A DNA stretch of 8,989 nucleotides from Rhodospirillaceae bacterium UBA6219 (lineage in GTDB: Bacteria > Pseudomonadota > Alphaproteobacteria > Rhodospirillales > Magnetospirillaceae), in contig DISD01000074.1 in assembly GCA_002435715.1 (NCBI GenBank), forward strand, positions 3,392-12,380, in the 5' to 3' direction. Position numbers and translations under genes: made by a program. Each line of letters begins with the position of its first letter. Position 1 is the first letter of the stretch. The notes beneath the pieces were generated by a model. It was given only the letters and a program-made list of their open reading frames with translations. It had not been told where the DNA came from and did no database searches. This document shows, in pieces, positions 1 to 5,753 of this stretch.

Positions 1-315
1 AAGGCCATGGAGATGTGCCTGACCGGCCGCATGATGGACGCCGCCGAAGCCGAACGTGCCGGTCTGGTCAGCCGCGTCATCCCCGCCGCCGACCTTTTGG
101 AAGAAGCCCTGAAGGTGGCCGAACGCATCGCGTCCATGAGCCGCCCGGTGGTCATGCTGGCCAAAGAATCGGTGAACGCCGCCTTCGAAACCACGCTGAC
201 CCAGGGCATCAAGTTCGAACGCCGCCTGTTCCATTCGACCTTCGCCACCGAAGACCAGAAGGAAGGCATGGCCGCTTTCGCCGAAAAGCGCAGCCCGGTT
301 TTCAAGAACCGCTGA
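1..315 (+). CDS. Enoyl-CoA hydratase/isomerase family protein, C-terminal part (5' truncated by window)
   Basis: Only the last 104 codons are visible; the frame is open from base 1 and stops at TGA 313-315. The protein reads KAMEMCLTGRMMDAAEAERA then GLVSRVIP, the typical crotonase-fold stretch (LTGR, DA.EA...GLVSRV.P) after the active-site region. It continues with the C-terminal helices that pack against the core and ends in EKRSPVFKNR, a common ending for bacterial enoyl-CoA hydratases of about 258 residues. Known for the family: hydration of trans-2-enoyl-CoA to 3-hydroxyacyl-CoA in fatty-acid or related acyl-CoA degradation, in the cytoplasm. The catalytic glutamates lie upstream of the window, so hydratase versus isomerase or another crotonase activity cannot be decided here. 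A strong hairpin follows 8 bases after the stop. Confidence 0.93.
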   Translation, partial: KAMEMCLTGRMMDAAEAERAGLVSRVIPAADLLEEALKVAERIASMSRPVVMLAKESVNAAFETTLTQGIKFERRLFHSTFATEDQKEGMAAFAEKRSPVFKNR

Positions 316-323
316 TCGCCAAA

Positions 324-365
324 AGCAAAAAGGCCCGCAGGGGAAACCCTGCGGGCCTTTTTGCT
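324..365. terminator. Bidirectional intrinsic terminator between convergent genes
   Basis: Bases 324-342 and 347-365 form a perfect 19-bp inverted repeat around a 4-base GAAA loop. The stem core is G/C-rich, with a run of five A on the left and five T on the right. Read on either strand it is a stable hairpin followed by a T-run. It lies between the TGA of the enoyl-CoA hydratase gene (313-315) and the TAA of thyX (386-384), so it most likely ends transcription from both sides. Confidence 0.93.
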
Positions 366-383
366 GTTCGACGACCGGCCGAC

Positions 384-1319
384 TTAGCAGCCGAAGCGGT
401 TCTGGAACTCGCGGATTTCGCGCTTGGTCATGCCGTAACGTTCGGCATCGGCCACGGTGGCCTTGCCGGCCAGCAAATCGCGCAACAGGGCGATTTCCAT
501 GCGCGACACCCGGCCCGCTTCCAATTGGTAATCGCGGAAGGCCTCGGTGGTCACCGGCACCCAATCGGCCATCACATCCAGCATCTTTTCGGCGAAGACG
601 CGGATTTCGTACTGGGCGTGCGGATCGGCGCGCAGACGCAGGAAATGCATCAGATTGTGCAAATTGGTCTGCCAGTACATCTGGGTATAGGTGGACAGCG
701 GCAGGCCGATGCGGGCCAGTTCGCGGGCGATGCCGTCGTTGTTTTCGTCGATGGCGTTGCCGTCTTCGTCGGCGTTCAACAACTTGTGATAGGTGGCGAA
801 ATTGCGTTCGGCGTCATCGCGCAGGATGCGCAGCACCTCGGCCGATTGCTCGGCGGTCAGCGCGTCGCCGCGGCCCTGCTTGTTGTCCTTGGACTGCACC
901 GCCAGTAATTCGGGGGCGGGCATGTAGAATTCGTCGGGCAGAATGGAATAGCGGGCGGAATATTCGTTCAAGCTGGCGGTGCGGTGACGCACCCACTGGC
1001 GCATGACGAAGATGGGCAGCTTCACATGCAGCTTGATGACGCAGCCTTCGAACGGGCTGGTGTGCTGGTGACGCATCAGATAGCGCAGCAAAGCGCGGTC
1101 GTCGGACAGACCCTTGGTGCCCTTGCCATAGCTCATGCGCGCCATCTGCAGGATGGACAGGTCGTCGCCCATGTAATCCTTGACGGCGATGAAGCCGTGA
1201 TCCAGCACCGGATGGTAGACGTTGACATGGGCTTCCATGCCCTCGGCCACCGGACGGAAGGTGGTGGCGGTCTCGCGCAGGGGCGCGTCGGGACATTCGG
1301 GCTGGGGCTTGTCGGACAT
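384..1319 (-). CDS. thyX: Flavin-dependent thymidylate synthase ThyX
   Basis: ThyX makes dTMP from dUMP, using methylenetetrahydrofolate as carbon donor and FAD with NAD(P)H as reductant, in the cytoplasm. It replaces ThyA in many alphaproteobacteria. The signature RHRX7S is present: R111-H112-R113, seven residues (TASLNEY), then S121, in the context RHRTASLNEYSARYS. The protein is 311 aa, at the long end for ThyX, with an N-terminal extension of about 40 residues before the core. I chose ATG 1319 because GGAGA (1325-1329) sits 5 nt upstream. The in-frame ATG at 1346 would add nine residues, overlap the preceding stop codon and has no Shine-Dalgarno. It is the last gene of a leftward three-gene unit, 16 nt after the START-domain gene, and ends at the bidirectional hairpin. 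No thyA is visible in the window. Confidence 0.97.
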   Translation of the reverse strand: MSDKPQPECPDAPLRETATTFRPVAEGMEAHVNVYHPVLDHGFIAVKDYMGDDLSILQMARMSYGKGTKGLSDDRALLRYLMRHQHTSPFEGCVIKLHVKLPIFVMRQWVRHRTASLNEYSARYSILPDEFYMPAPELLAVQSKDNKQGRGDALTAEQSAEVLRILRDDAERNFATYHKLLNADEDGNAIDENNDGIARELARIGLPLSTYTQMYWQTNLHNLMHFLRLRADPHAQYEIRVFAEKMLDVMADWVPVTTEAFRDYQLEAGRVSRMEIALLRDLLAGKATVADAERYGMTKREIREFQNRFGC

Positions 1320-1324
1320 GGTGT

Positions 1325-1329
1325 TCTCC
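1325..1329 (-). promoter_or_regulatory. Ribosome binding site deciding the thyX start
   Basis: On the minus strand GGAGA lies 5 nt before ATG 1319, in the short gap after the TGA (1338-1336) of the upstream gene. It supports the shorter ThyX start over ATG 1346. Confidence 0.7.
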
Positions 1330-1335
1330 GGCTGA

Positions 1336-1761
1336 TCAGACGCCATGCAGGTCTGCGACCCGTTGGCGGAACTGGCTGACGATGCGGCGTTCCACCTCGG
1401 GCATGGCGAAAGCCGCCAGACCTTGCAGCAAGGGGGAACGCAGGCTGATGTGATACCGGGCTTCTACGTGCCCCTCTCGGAACGTCCAGTCAAGGCGAAA
1501 GCTTCTGAACGGTCCGTCCTCGCTGGTGATGGCGAGCGTTTGCGGCGGGTCGGCCTGGGCGCGGGTGACGAAGCGCATGTCCATCGGGCCGGCGCCGAAA
1601 TGGTTTTCCACCTGACGCACATTGCCGTCGGTCTCCAGCACCCGGGCCGATCGGCACCAGGGAATGAACGACGGATAGCTTTCGATGTCGGAAGCAATGG
1701 CGAACAGATCGTCTGCGGCAAGACCGGGAAAATCGACGGCGAACCGCCCGCTCAGCCCCAT
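1336..1761 (-). CDS. COQ10/RatA-type START-fold (polyketide cyclase/dehydrase family) protein
   Basis: This 141-aa protein has the layout of the small single-domain START/SRPBCC family that includes mitochondrial Coq10 and bacterial proteins annotated RatA. It has an N-terminal strand, the helix LAADDLFAIASDIESYP, and the hallmark YPSFIPWC at residues 29-36. A curved beta sheet follows (for example RFVTRAQADPPQTLAITSED, then SFRLDWTF), and a long C-terminal helix (FAMPEVERRIVSQFRQRV) closes the hydrophobic cavity. Coq10 homologues bind ubiquinone and support its use in respiration. The toxin name RatA comes from an Escherichia coli report on ribosome association, and no antitoxin partner is seen here, so the quinone or lipid role is preferred. 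The start ATG is 2 nt after the TAA of the upstream gene and has no clear Shine-Dalgarno, which suggests translational coupling. Confidence 0.87.
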   Translation of the reverse strand: MGLSGRFAVDFPGLAADDLFAIASDIESYPSFIPWCRSARVLETDGNVRQVENHFGAGPMDMRFVTRAQADPPQTLAITSEDGPFRSFRLDWTFREGHVEARYHISLRSPLLQGLAAFAMPEVERRIVSQFRQRVADLHGV

Positions 1762-1763
1762 GG

Positions 1764-2108
1764 TTAACGGGTCAGGTTGCGGATATTGCGCACGAAGATG
1801 TTCAAAAGGCCACGGATGAAGGGGTCGGACTTGGCCAGTTTCTCGCGGAAAGCGTCGCGGCCGATGATCACCACCGAAACGTCGGTCACCGCCTTGGCGG
1901 TGGCCATGCGCGGCTGGTCGTCGACCAGGGCCATTTCGCCGAACAGCTCGCCCTTGCCCAGCGTCGCCAACACCAGACCGTGTTTGGAAATCTCAATGGA
2001 ACCGTCCTGGATCAGGTACGCCCGGTCCCCGGAATCGCCCTCGCCGAAAACCTTCTGTCCGGCATAGAACACCTTGCGTTCAAGGACTTTGCCTTTTTCC
2101 ATCGCCAT
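1764..2108 (-). CDS. Stand-alone cyclic-nucleotide-binding domain protein (CRP/PKA-type fold, no DNA-binding domain)
   Basis: The 114-aa protein is essentially one cNMP-binding beta-roll. YAGQKVFGEGDSGDRAYLI (15-33) matches the start of the fold. GELFGEMALVDDQPRMATA (53-71) is the phosphate-binding cassette, with glutamate E58 and arginine R67 followed by A-T; these are the residues that contact the sugar-phosphate in cAMP-binding proteins. The C-terminal helix (FIRGLLNIFVRNIRNLTR) ends the protein, so there is no helix-turn-helix as in CRP/FNR. It may act as a ligand sensor or partner protein; its target is unknown. ATG 2108 has a textbook AAAGGAGG (2117-2124) 8 nt upstream; a second ATG follows at 2102. 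The frame stays open far upstream, but that extension is low-complexity, lies opposite a real gene and is rejected. It is the first gene of the cnb / START-domain / thyX unit. Confidence 0.86.
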   Translation of the reverse strand: MAMEKGKVLERKVFYAGQKVFGEGDSGDRAYLIQDGSIEISKHGLVLATLGKGELFGEMALVDDQPRMATAKAVTDVSVVIIGRDAFREKLAKSDPFIRGLLNIFVRNIRNLTR

Positions 2109-2116
2109 CCCCCTGT

Positions 2117-2124
2117 CCTCCTTT
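2117..2124 (-). promoter_or_regulatory. Strong Shine-Dalgarno for the cNMP-binding protein
   Basis: The minus strand reads AAAGGAGG, 8 nt before ATG 2108. It fixes the start of the 114-aa protein and excludes the long upstream extension of the frame. Confidence 0.85.
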
Positions 2125-2129
2125 CTTGG

Positions 2130-2158
2130 AGAGTATGTACTGTGCGCGAGGATGTCAC
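2130..2158 (-). promoter_or_regulatory. Weak candidate promoter for the cnb-START-thyX operon
   Basis: On the minus strand GTGACA (2158-2153, five of six to TTGACA) is followed after 17 nt by TACTCT (2135-2130, three of six to TATAAT). An alternative -10, CATACT (2137-2132), would give a 15-nt spacer. The spot is right, just upstream of the Shine-Dalgarno, but the -10 is poor, so this is a guess. The opposite strand of this 136-base divergent gap shows no convincing promoter for the rightward gene at 2245. Confidence 0.22.
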
Positions 2159-2244
2159 CCCCTGTCGAGGGATTAATTCTTCCAGCGGATCGACTTTGAT
2201 ACTGGCGTCGGCTTACACTTCCCCGGTTACGAAAGGGGTTGGGC

Positions 2245-2751
2245 ATGGCCATATCGGAATCGGTCCAGGCGGGGATCCGCGAACGCTTGCTGCATCGGCT
2301 GCGGGCGTTGATGGCGCGGACCGTGGCCAACGGCGCCACCCCGGACGAAGAACTGGTCGCCGCCCGCATGACCGCCAAGCTGATCGCCCAGTTGGACGGC
2401 ACCGCGCCCCCCAAGGCCGAAGCACCGCCACCGCCGCCCAATTGGGCCGCCGCCGAACGGGATTCCCGCGAGTACCAGCAATTGCTGGAAAAGAACACCG
2501 CCGAGATGCTGCTGAAGAACGCGGTGCAGGAAATGGCCATCGAGCATTTGAACCGGGTGGCGCCACCGCGCCGTCGCCAGCCGGGTGAACGCCTGGAACG
2601 GGTCGGCATCCACGAGCTGCTGGACCTGCATTTGGGAATGGCGCTGTCGGTGGGGGCCAATCGCATGGCCCGCGAAATCCTGGGCCGCGCCATCGACGAA
2701 TTGGTCTATGACGGCCAATTGCCGCCCCATCTGGACATTCCGGCGCGATGA
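2245..2751 (+). CDS. Uncharacterised 168-aa protein with DUF2786-like N-terminus
   Basis: Residues 11-50 (a pair of predicted helices containing LRALMARTVANGATPDEE and then VAARMTAKLIAQL) resemble the DUF2786 pattern, in which a helix of L..L...A is followed by GAT.EE...A...A..L. No function is established for that domain. A proline stretch (APPPPPNW, 60-67) then leads to an amphipathic helical region (EYQQLLEKNTAEMLLKNAVQ) and a second helical block near 120-155 (IHELLDLHLGMALSVGANRM). There is no signal peptide or membrane segment, so a cytoplasmic location is expected. ATG 2245 follows AGGGG (2234-2238) at 6 nt; the TTG at 2239 is too close to that site. The stop overlaps the next gene's start as ATGA (2748-2751). 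The DUF2786 match was judged by eye and is moderate only. Confidence 0.75.
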   Translation: MAISESVQAGIRERLLHRLRALMARTVANGATPDEELVAARMTAKLIAQLDGTAPPKAEAPPPPPNWAAAERDSREYQQLLEKNTAEMLLKNAVQEMAIEHLNRVAPPRRRQPGERLERVGIHELLDLHLGMALSVGANRMAREILGRAIDELVYDGQLPPHLDIPAR

Positions 2752-2996
2752 GACACCTTGCCTGGGCCGTGCTGGCCTTGACCCTGGCCGCCTGCGGCGG
2801 CACCGCACCCGCCGTCCAAAACCCCGACGCCGCCTTGGGCCAAAAGCCCGCCTGCCGCGAGGTCAACGCCCCGCCAGCGGGCTATCAGGGGCCGGTCTCG
2901 CCCTATTCCAGCTGCGTCGAGACGTCTCCCTCGCCGGTGACGCCAAGCGGTGTTCATGACTATTCCACCGGCCAGCCCCCTCGCCCGGTGCGCTAA
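2748..2996 (+). CDS. Small predicted lipoprotein
   Basis: The 82-aa product starts with a short basic n-region (MRH), a hydrophobic core and a lipobox LAAC with the lipidated cysteine at residue 16. Glycine follows at +2, which fits outer-membrane sorting by the Lol rule. The mature part of about 67 residues is rich in P, S, G and T (for example CREVNAPPAGYQGPVSPYSS), with two further cysteines that could form a disulfide. It looks unstructured and I recognise no domain. Its ATG overlaps the stop of the 168-aa gene as ATGA, so the two are probably co-translated. Its TAA stop (2994-2996) is the first copy of the CGCTAA that opens the 84-bp tandem repeat, so the gene's last codon and stop lie in repeat sequence. 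Confidence 0.8.
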   Translation: MRHLAWAVLALTLAACGGTAPAVQNPDAALGQKPACREVNAPPAGYQGPVSPYSSCVETSPSPVTPSGVHDYSTGQPPRPVR

Positions 2997-3173
2997 AGCT
3001 TGATGAAATGGCCCGTACCGGGCGGCTCAATCGCCGCTCGGGCTGCGCGCATCTCCACGCTGTGCGTGAAAATACGCTAAAGCTTGATGAAATGGCCCGT
3101 ACCGGGCGGCCCAATCGCCGCTCGGGCTGCGCGCATCTCCACGCTGCGCGTGAAAATACGCTAAAGCTTGATG
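2991..3173. repeat. 84-bp direct tandem repeat, two full copies plus 15 bases
   Basis: Unit 1 is 2991-3074, unit 2 is 3075-3158 and a third partial copy is 3159-3173. Each begins CGCTAAAGCTTGATG. Units 1 and 2 differ at only two positions (3027 T versus 3111 C; 3063 T versus 3147 C), so the duplication is recent or kept uniform. Each unit holds short inverted repeats: GCCCG-tac-CGGGC (3011-3023), GCGGC with GCCGC (3022-3037), and CACGC-tgt-GCGTG (3056-3068), with equivalents 84 bases later. The array lies exactly between two convergent genes and contributes both stop codons. Because 84 is divisible by three, all reading frames are conserved across units. No T-run follows the hairpins, so it is not a classical intrinsic terminator, although it is the only structure available to end either transcript. 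Confidence 0.95.
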
Positions 3174-4540
3174 CGCACCCGATAACGCAGCACCGCTTCG
3201 CCCTTGGCCGGAACCTGGACATTCCAGCCGGCATGGCTGGCATCGCGTTTGTCATGGCGCTGGCTTTCTTCCAACACCAGCCATTCGCCGGCGAAGGCTT
3301 CGTTGACCAACACCTTGGCCGGATTGTCGCCACCATTCTTCAGCCGCACTTCCCAGGCGGTTTCGGTGACGTCCGCCGACACTTTCTGCACGTCGGTCTG
3401 CACCCGCCCGGCGGTGACGTCGAAGGCTTGCCCCAGGGACAGGTGGAAGGGGGTGCCGGCCGGCACCATGGGCATGCTGTCCTGGCCGGAAAACGCCAAG
3501 CCGCCATCCTGGGACCGTTGGAACAACCGCGCCGGACCCGAGGGCAATGGCTGATCAGATGAATTCTTGAACACCACCACCGCCTGGGGATGGACCGGCC
3601 GGTCGGCGGCGAAGCGCCCGACCCAGGCATGGGGCGGCAGGGACGGCAGTTCCAGACGGGTTTCCGTGGACAACGTCATCGGGGCCATCAGCGGCACCTG
3701 CACGCTTTGTCCGTCGGCCAGACTGACCGGATGGTCCAGGGTATAAAGATGATGCGGCCCCAGAACCTCGCGACTGGGACCGTTGTCCATGGCCGCCGCC
3801 ATCAAGGCCTTTTCCATGCGCGGGGCGGGAATGGGAACGTCGTTTTCCACCTGGCCGGCCAACACCCGCACACGGGCGGCGGGGAAATCGCCGCCGCTGC
3901 CATTGGTGATCTCGGCCCATGCCGACAGAATCGCCTTGCCGTTGGCCAGTTCCACCACATAAGCCGGTTTCCAGCCCAGGCCGTGGGCCAGATAGGACAA
4001 ATCCAGGTCGCGTTTGCCCGATTTCTCGACGCTGATATCGGCGCGGAACCCCGGAACGCTGCTCAGCCCCGGCGGCAAGGTGTCATAGACCACCCGTTCC
4101 GGCTGACCGCTGACCACCTTGCCGGCGATGGCGAAGACCGGCTGGCCCTGGGCCGACAAGACGGTGGCCCGCTCCTGGCGTTCGGTTCCCCCCGGACCGC
4201 GCCACACCACGGTGACTTCCTTGCCGCGATGGGCGGCCAGCAAGGCCTGGGAATCGATGCCGCCCACATCCACCTGCTGGCTGTTGACCACCAAGCCGGG
4301 GGCGCTTAATCCCGTCGCCCCCAATTCGGCGCGCCGCGGCAAGGGTTCCACCACCAAGGCTTGGTCGCCGGCATCCAGGTTGGCACTGCGGCGGTCGTGC
4401 ACCAGGGCGATGTCGGCCTGGGTGATGGTCAGGGTCAGGCCGGTGCGGCTTTGTTGATCCAACAGCGTGTCGGCGAATCCGGCCGCCGCCGCCAACGGGG
4501 TAAGGGCGATAGAAGCCAACAGGAACTGGCGCCAGGGCAT
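3161..4540 (-). CDS. Secreted DUF4139 domain-containing protein
   Basis: The 459-aa protein begins with a Sec-type signal peptide (MPWRQFLLASIALTPLAAAA, likely cut near residue 23, before DTLL). A region of about 150 residues, rich in beta strands, follows. From about residue 165 the sequence fits the DUF4139 family: DLSYLAHGLGWKPAY (about 180-194) and EITNGSGGDFPAARVRVLAG (about 210-229) match its conserved W-x-P-x-Y and N-x-(T/S)-G-x-(D/G)-(W/F) features. The family has no agreed function; a periplasmic or outer-surface location is inferred from the signal peptide. ATG 4540 is chosen because TCGGAG (4548-4553) lies 7 nt upstream; ATG 4546 sits directly on that site. The last residues (IKL) and the TAG stop are shared with the 84-bp repeat. 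It diverges from rmuC. Confidence 0.85.
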   Translation of the reverse strand: MPWRQFLLASIALTPLAAAAGFADTLLDQQSRTGLTLTITQADIALVHDRRSANLDAGDQALVVEPLPRRAELGATGLSAPGLVVNSQQVDVGGIDSQALLAAHRGKEVTVVWRGPGGTERQERATVLSAQGQPVFAIAGKVVSGQPERVVYDTLPPGLSSVPGFRADISVEKSGKRDLDLSYLAHGLGWKPAYVVELANGKAILSAWAEITNGSGGDFPAARVRVLAGQVENDVPIPAPRMEKALMAAAMDNGPSREVLGPHHLYTLDHPVSLADGQSVQVPLMAPMTLSTETRLELPSLPPHAWVGRFAADRPVHPQAVVVFKNSSDQPLPSGPARLFQRSQDGGLAFSGQDSMPMVPAGTPFHLSLGQAFDVTAGRVQTDVQKVSADVTETAWEVRLKNGGDNPAKVLVNEAFAGEWLVLEESQRHDKRDASHAGWNVQVPAKGEAVLRYRVRIKL

Positions 4541-4547
4541 GGTCATG

Positions 4548-4553
4548 CTCCGA
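4548..4553 (-). promoter_or_regulatory. Ribosome binding site for the DUF4139 gene
   Basis: The minus strand reads TCGGAG, with 7 nt to ATG 4540 and only 1 nt to ATG 4546. This favours the shorter start, which also gives a normal signal peptide. Confidence 0.6.
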
Positions 4554-4606
4554 AAATCCGAACTTCTGGCCAAGCTATGCTATGAAAGCGGCGCAAGAAT
4601 GGCGAA

Positions 4607-4613
4607 GAAGGGA
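4607..4613 (+). promoter_or_regulatory. Ribosome binding site favouring the GTG start of rmuC
   Basis: GAAGGGA lies 6 nt before GTG 4620. The in-frame ATG at 4599 has only a poor purine stretch upstream. A possible extended -10 (TG at 4578-4579, then TATGAA 4581-4586) would place the transcript start near 4593, barely ahead of 4599. That also favours 4620, but no -35 is recognisable. Confidence 0.5.
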
Positions 4614-4619
4614 CGAATC

Positions 4620-5753
4620 GTGGACACAAGCGTTCTGGTGGCGATGTTGGGGGCAGCAGCCATCTTGGTGTTGGCGGCTTTGTTGTTGGCCCTGCGCGGC
4701 AAAGGCGGTGAATCCCAGTTGGTGCGCGCCGTTGACGGCATCACCCAGGCCCAAGGCGCCTTGGCCGGACGCTTGGCACAACTGGCGGAAACCCAGACCG
4801 CCGCCCAGACCCAACTGGCGGAACGGCTGCAAGCCCAGGAACGGGCGCTTTCCCGCGCCGTCGAGGAACGATTGGCCGACATGGCCAAGCGTCTGGATGA
4901 CGGCATGCAGCAATCGGCCCACCGTCAGGCCACCACGCTGCACGATCTGCGCGAAAGGCTGGCGGTGATCGACGCCGCGCAAAAGAACATCACCGAATTG
5001 TCGGCCCAGGTGGTGAGCCTGCAAGACATCTTGTCCAACAAGCAAAGCCGCGGCGCCTTTGGCGAAATCCAGTTGGCCGATCTGGTGCAATCCATCCTGC
5101 CGCCTTCGGCCTATGAATTCCAGGCGACGCTTTCCGGTGGCAAGCGGGTGGATTGCCTGCTGAAACTGCCCAACCCGCCCGGCCCCATCGGCGTCGATTC
5201 CAAGTTCCCGCTGGAAAGCTGGCATCTGCTGCGCGCCGCCAAGGACGATGCCGAACGCCTGCAGGCCAGCCGCGCCTTTGCCGCCGATATCCTGAAGCAC
5301 GTCCGCGACATCGCCGAAAAATACATCATCCCCGGCGAAACCGCCGAATCGGCGCTGATGTTCCTGCCATCCGAAGCCATCTATGCCGAACTGCATGCCA
5401 GCTTCCCCGAGGTGGTGGAAAAGTCCTATCGCGCCAAGGTGTGGATCGTTTCGCCCACCACCTTGATGGCGACGCTGAACACCGTGCGTGCCGTTTTGAA
5501 GGACGCCCGCATGCGCGAACAGGCCGGGCTGATCCAAAAGGAAGTGCGTCTGTTGCTGGACGATGTGGGCCGGCTGGATTCCCGCGTCGCCCAGTTGGAC
5601 AAGCATTTCGTCCAGGCGTCGGAAGACATCCGTCAGATCCGCATTTCCACCGACAAGGTGGTCAAGCGTGCCGACCGCATCGAATCGGTCCAAGTGGGCG
5701 ACGACGCCCAGGAAGTGGACGTATCGGTCACCGCCAAGCTGCCGGGGGTTTAA
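4620..5753 (+). CDS. rmuC: RmuC family DNA recombination protein
   Basis: RmuC limits recombination at short inverted repeats in E. coli and carries a PD-(D/E)XK-like nuclease core; its exact reaction is not settled. The 377-aa protein has one N-terminal membrane anchor (about 5-25, VLVAMLGAAAILVLAALLLA). A coiled-coil stalk (about 35-140) follows, then the RmuC domain from about 143. That domain contains RGAFGEIQLADL, VDCLLKLP, IGVDSKFPLESW (D193 and K195, likely metal-site residues), ALMFLPSEAIYAEL and VWIVSPTTLMATL (the conserved SPTTL at 278-282). GTG 4620 is preferred on its Shine-Dalgarno; ATG 4599 would add seven residues, and longer frames overlap the divergent gene. The TAA stop (5751-5753) overlaps the stop of the convergent coiled-coil gene. 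Confidence 0.94.
   Translation: MDTSVLVAMLGAAAILVLAALLLALRGKGGESQLVRAVDGITQAQGALAGRLAQLAETQTAAQTQLAERLQAQERALSRAVEERLADMAKRLDDGMQQSAHRQATTLHDLRERLAVIDAAQKNITELSAQVVSLQDILSNKQSRGAFGEIQLADLVQSILPPSAYEFQATLSGGKRVDCLLKLPNPPGPIGVDSKFPLESWHLLRAAKDDAERLQASRAFAADILKHVRDIAEKYIIPGETAESALMFLPSEAIYAELHASFPEVVEKSYRAKVWIVSPTTLMATLNTVRAVLKDARMREQAGLIQKEVRLLLDDVGRLDSRVAQLDKHFVQASEDIRQIRISTDKVVKRADRIESVQVGDDAQEVDVSVTAKLPGV

Noticed and set aside
1320..1346. Alternative thyX start at ATG 1346
   Set aside because: It would overlap the upstream stop codon and has no Shine-Dalgarno, whereas ATG 1319 has GGAGA at 5 nt.
1336..1761. A RatA/RatB toxin-antitoxin module
   Set aside because: No RatB-like (ubiquitin-fold) partner is adjacent, and the YPSFIPWC-type protein fits the COQ10/START family equally well.
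2196..2219. TTGATA (2196-2201) with TACACT (2214-2219) as a promoter for the 168-aa gene
   Set aside because: The spacer is only 12 nt, too short for a sigma-70 promoter; the 3' element also lies close to the Shine-Dalgarno.
2109..2693. Upstream extension of the cNMP-binding protein to about 309 residues
   Set aside because: The extension is Ser/Arg/Ala-rich, lies opposite the 168-aa gene and ignores the strong Shine-Dalgarno at 2117-2124; it is a high-GC shadow frame.
2991..3173. CRISPR-like array
   Set aside because: Units are 84 bp, directly abutting and almost identical over their whole length; there are no variable spacers.
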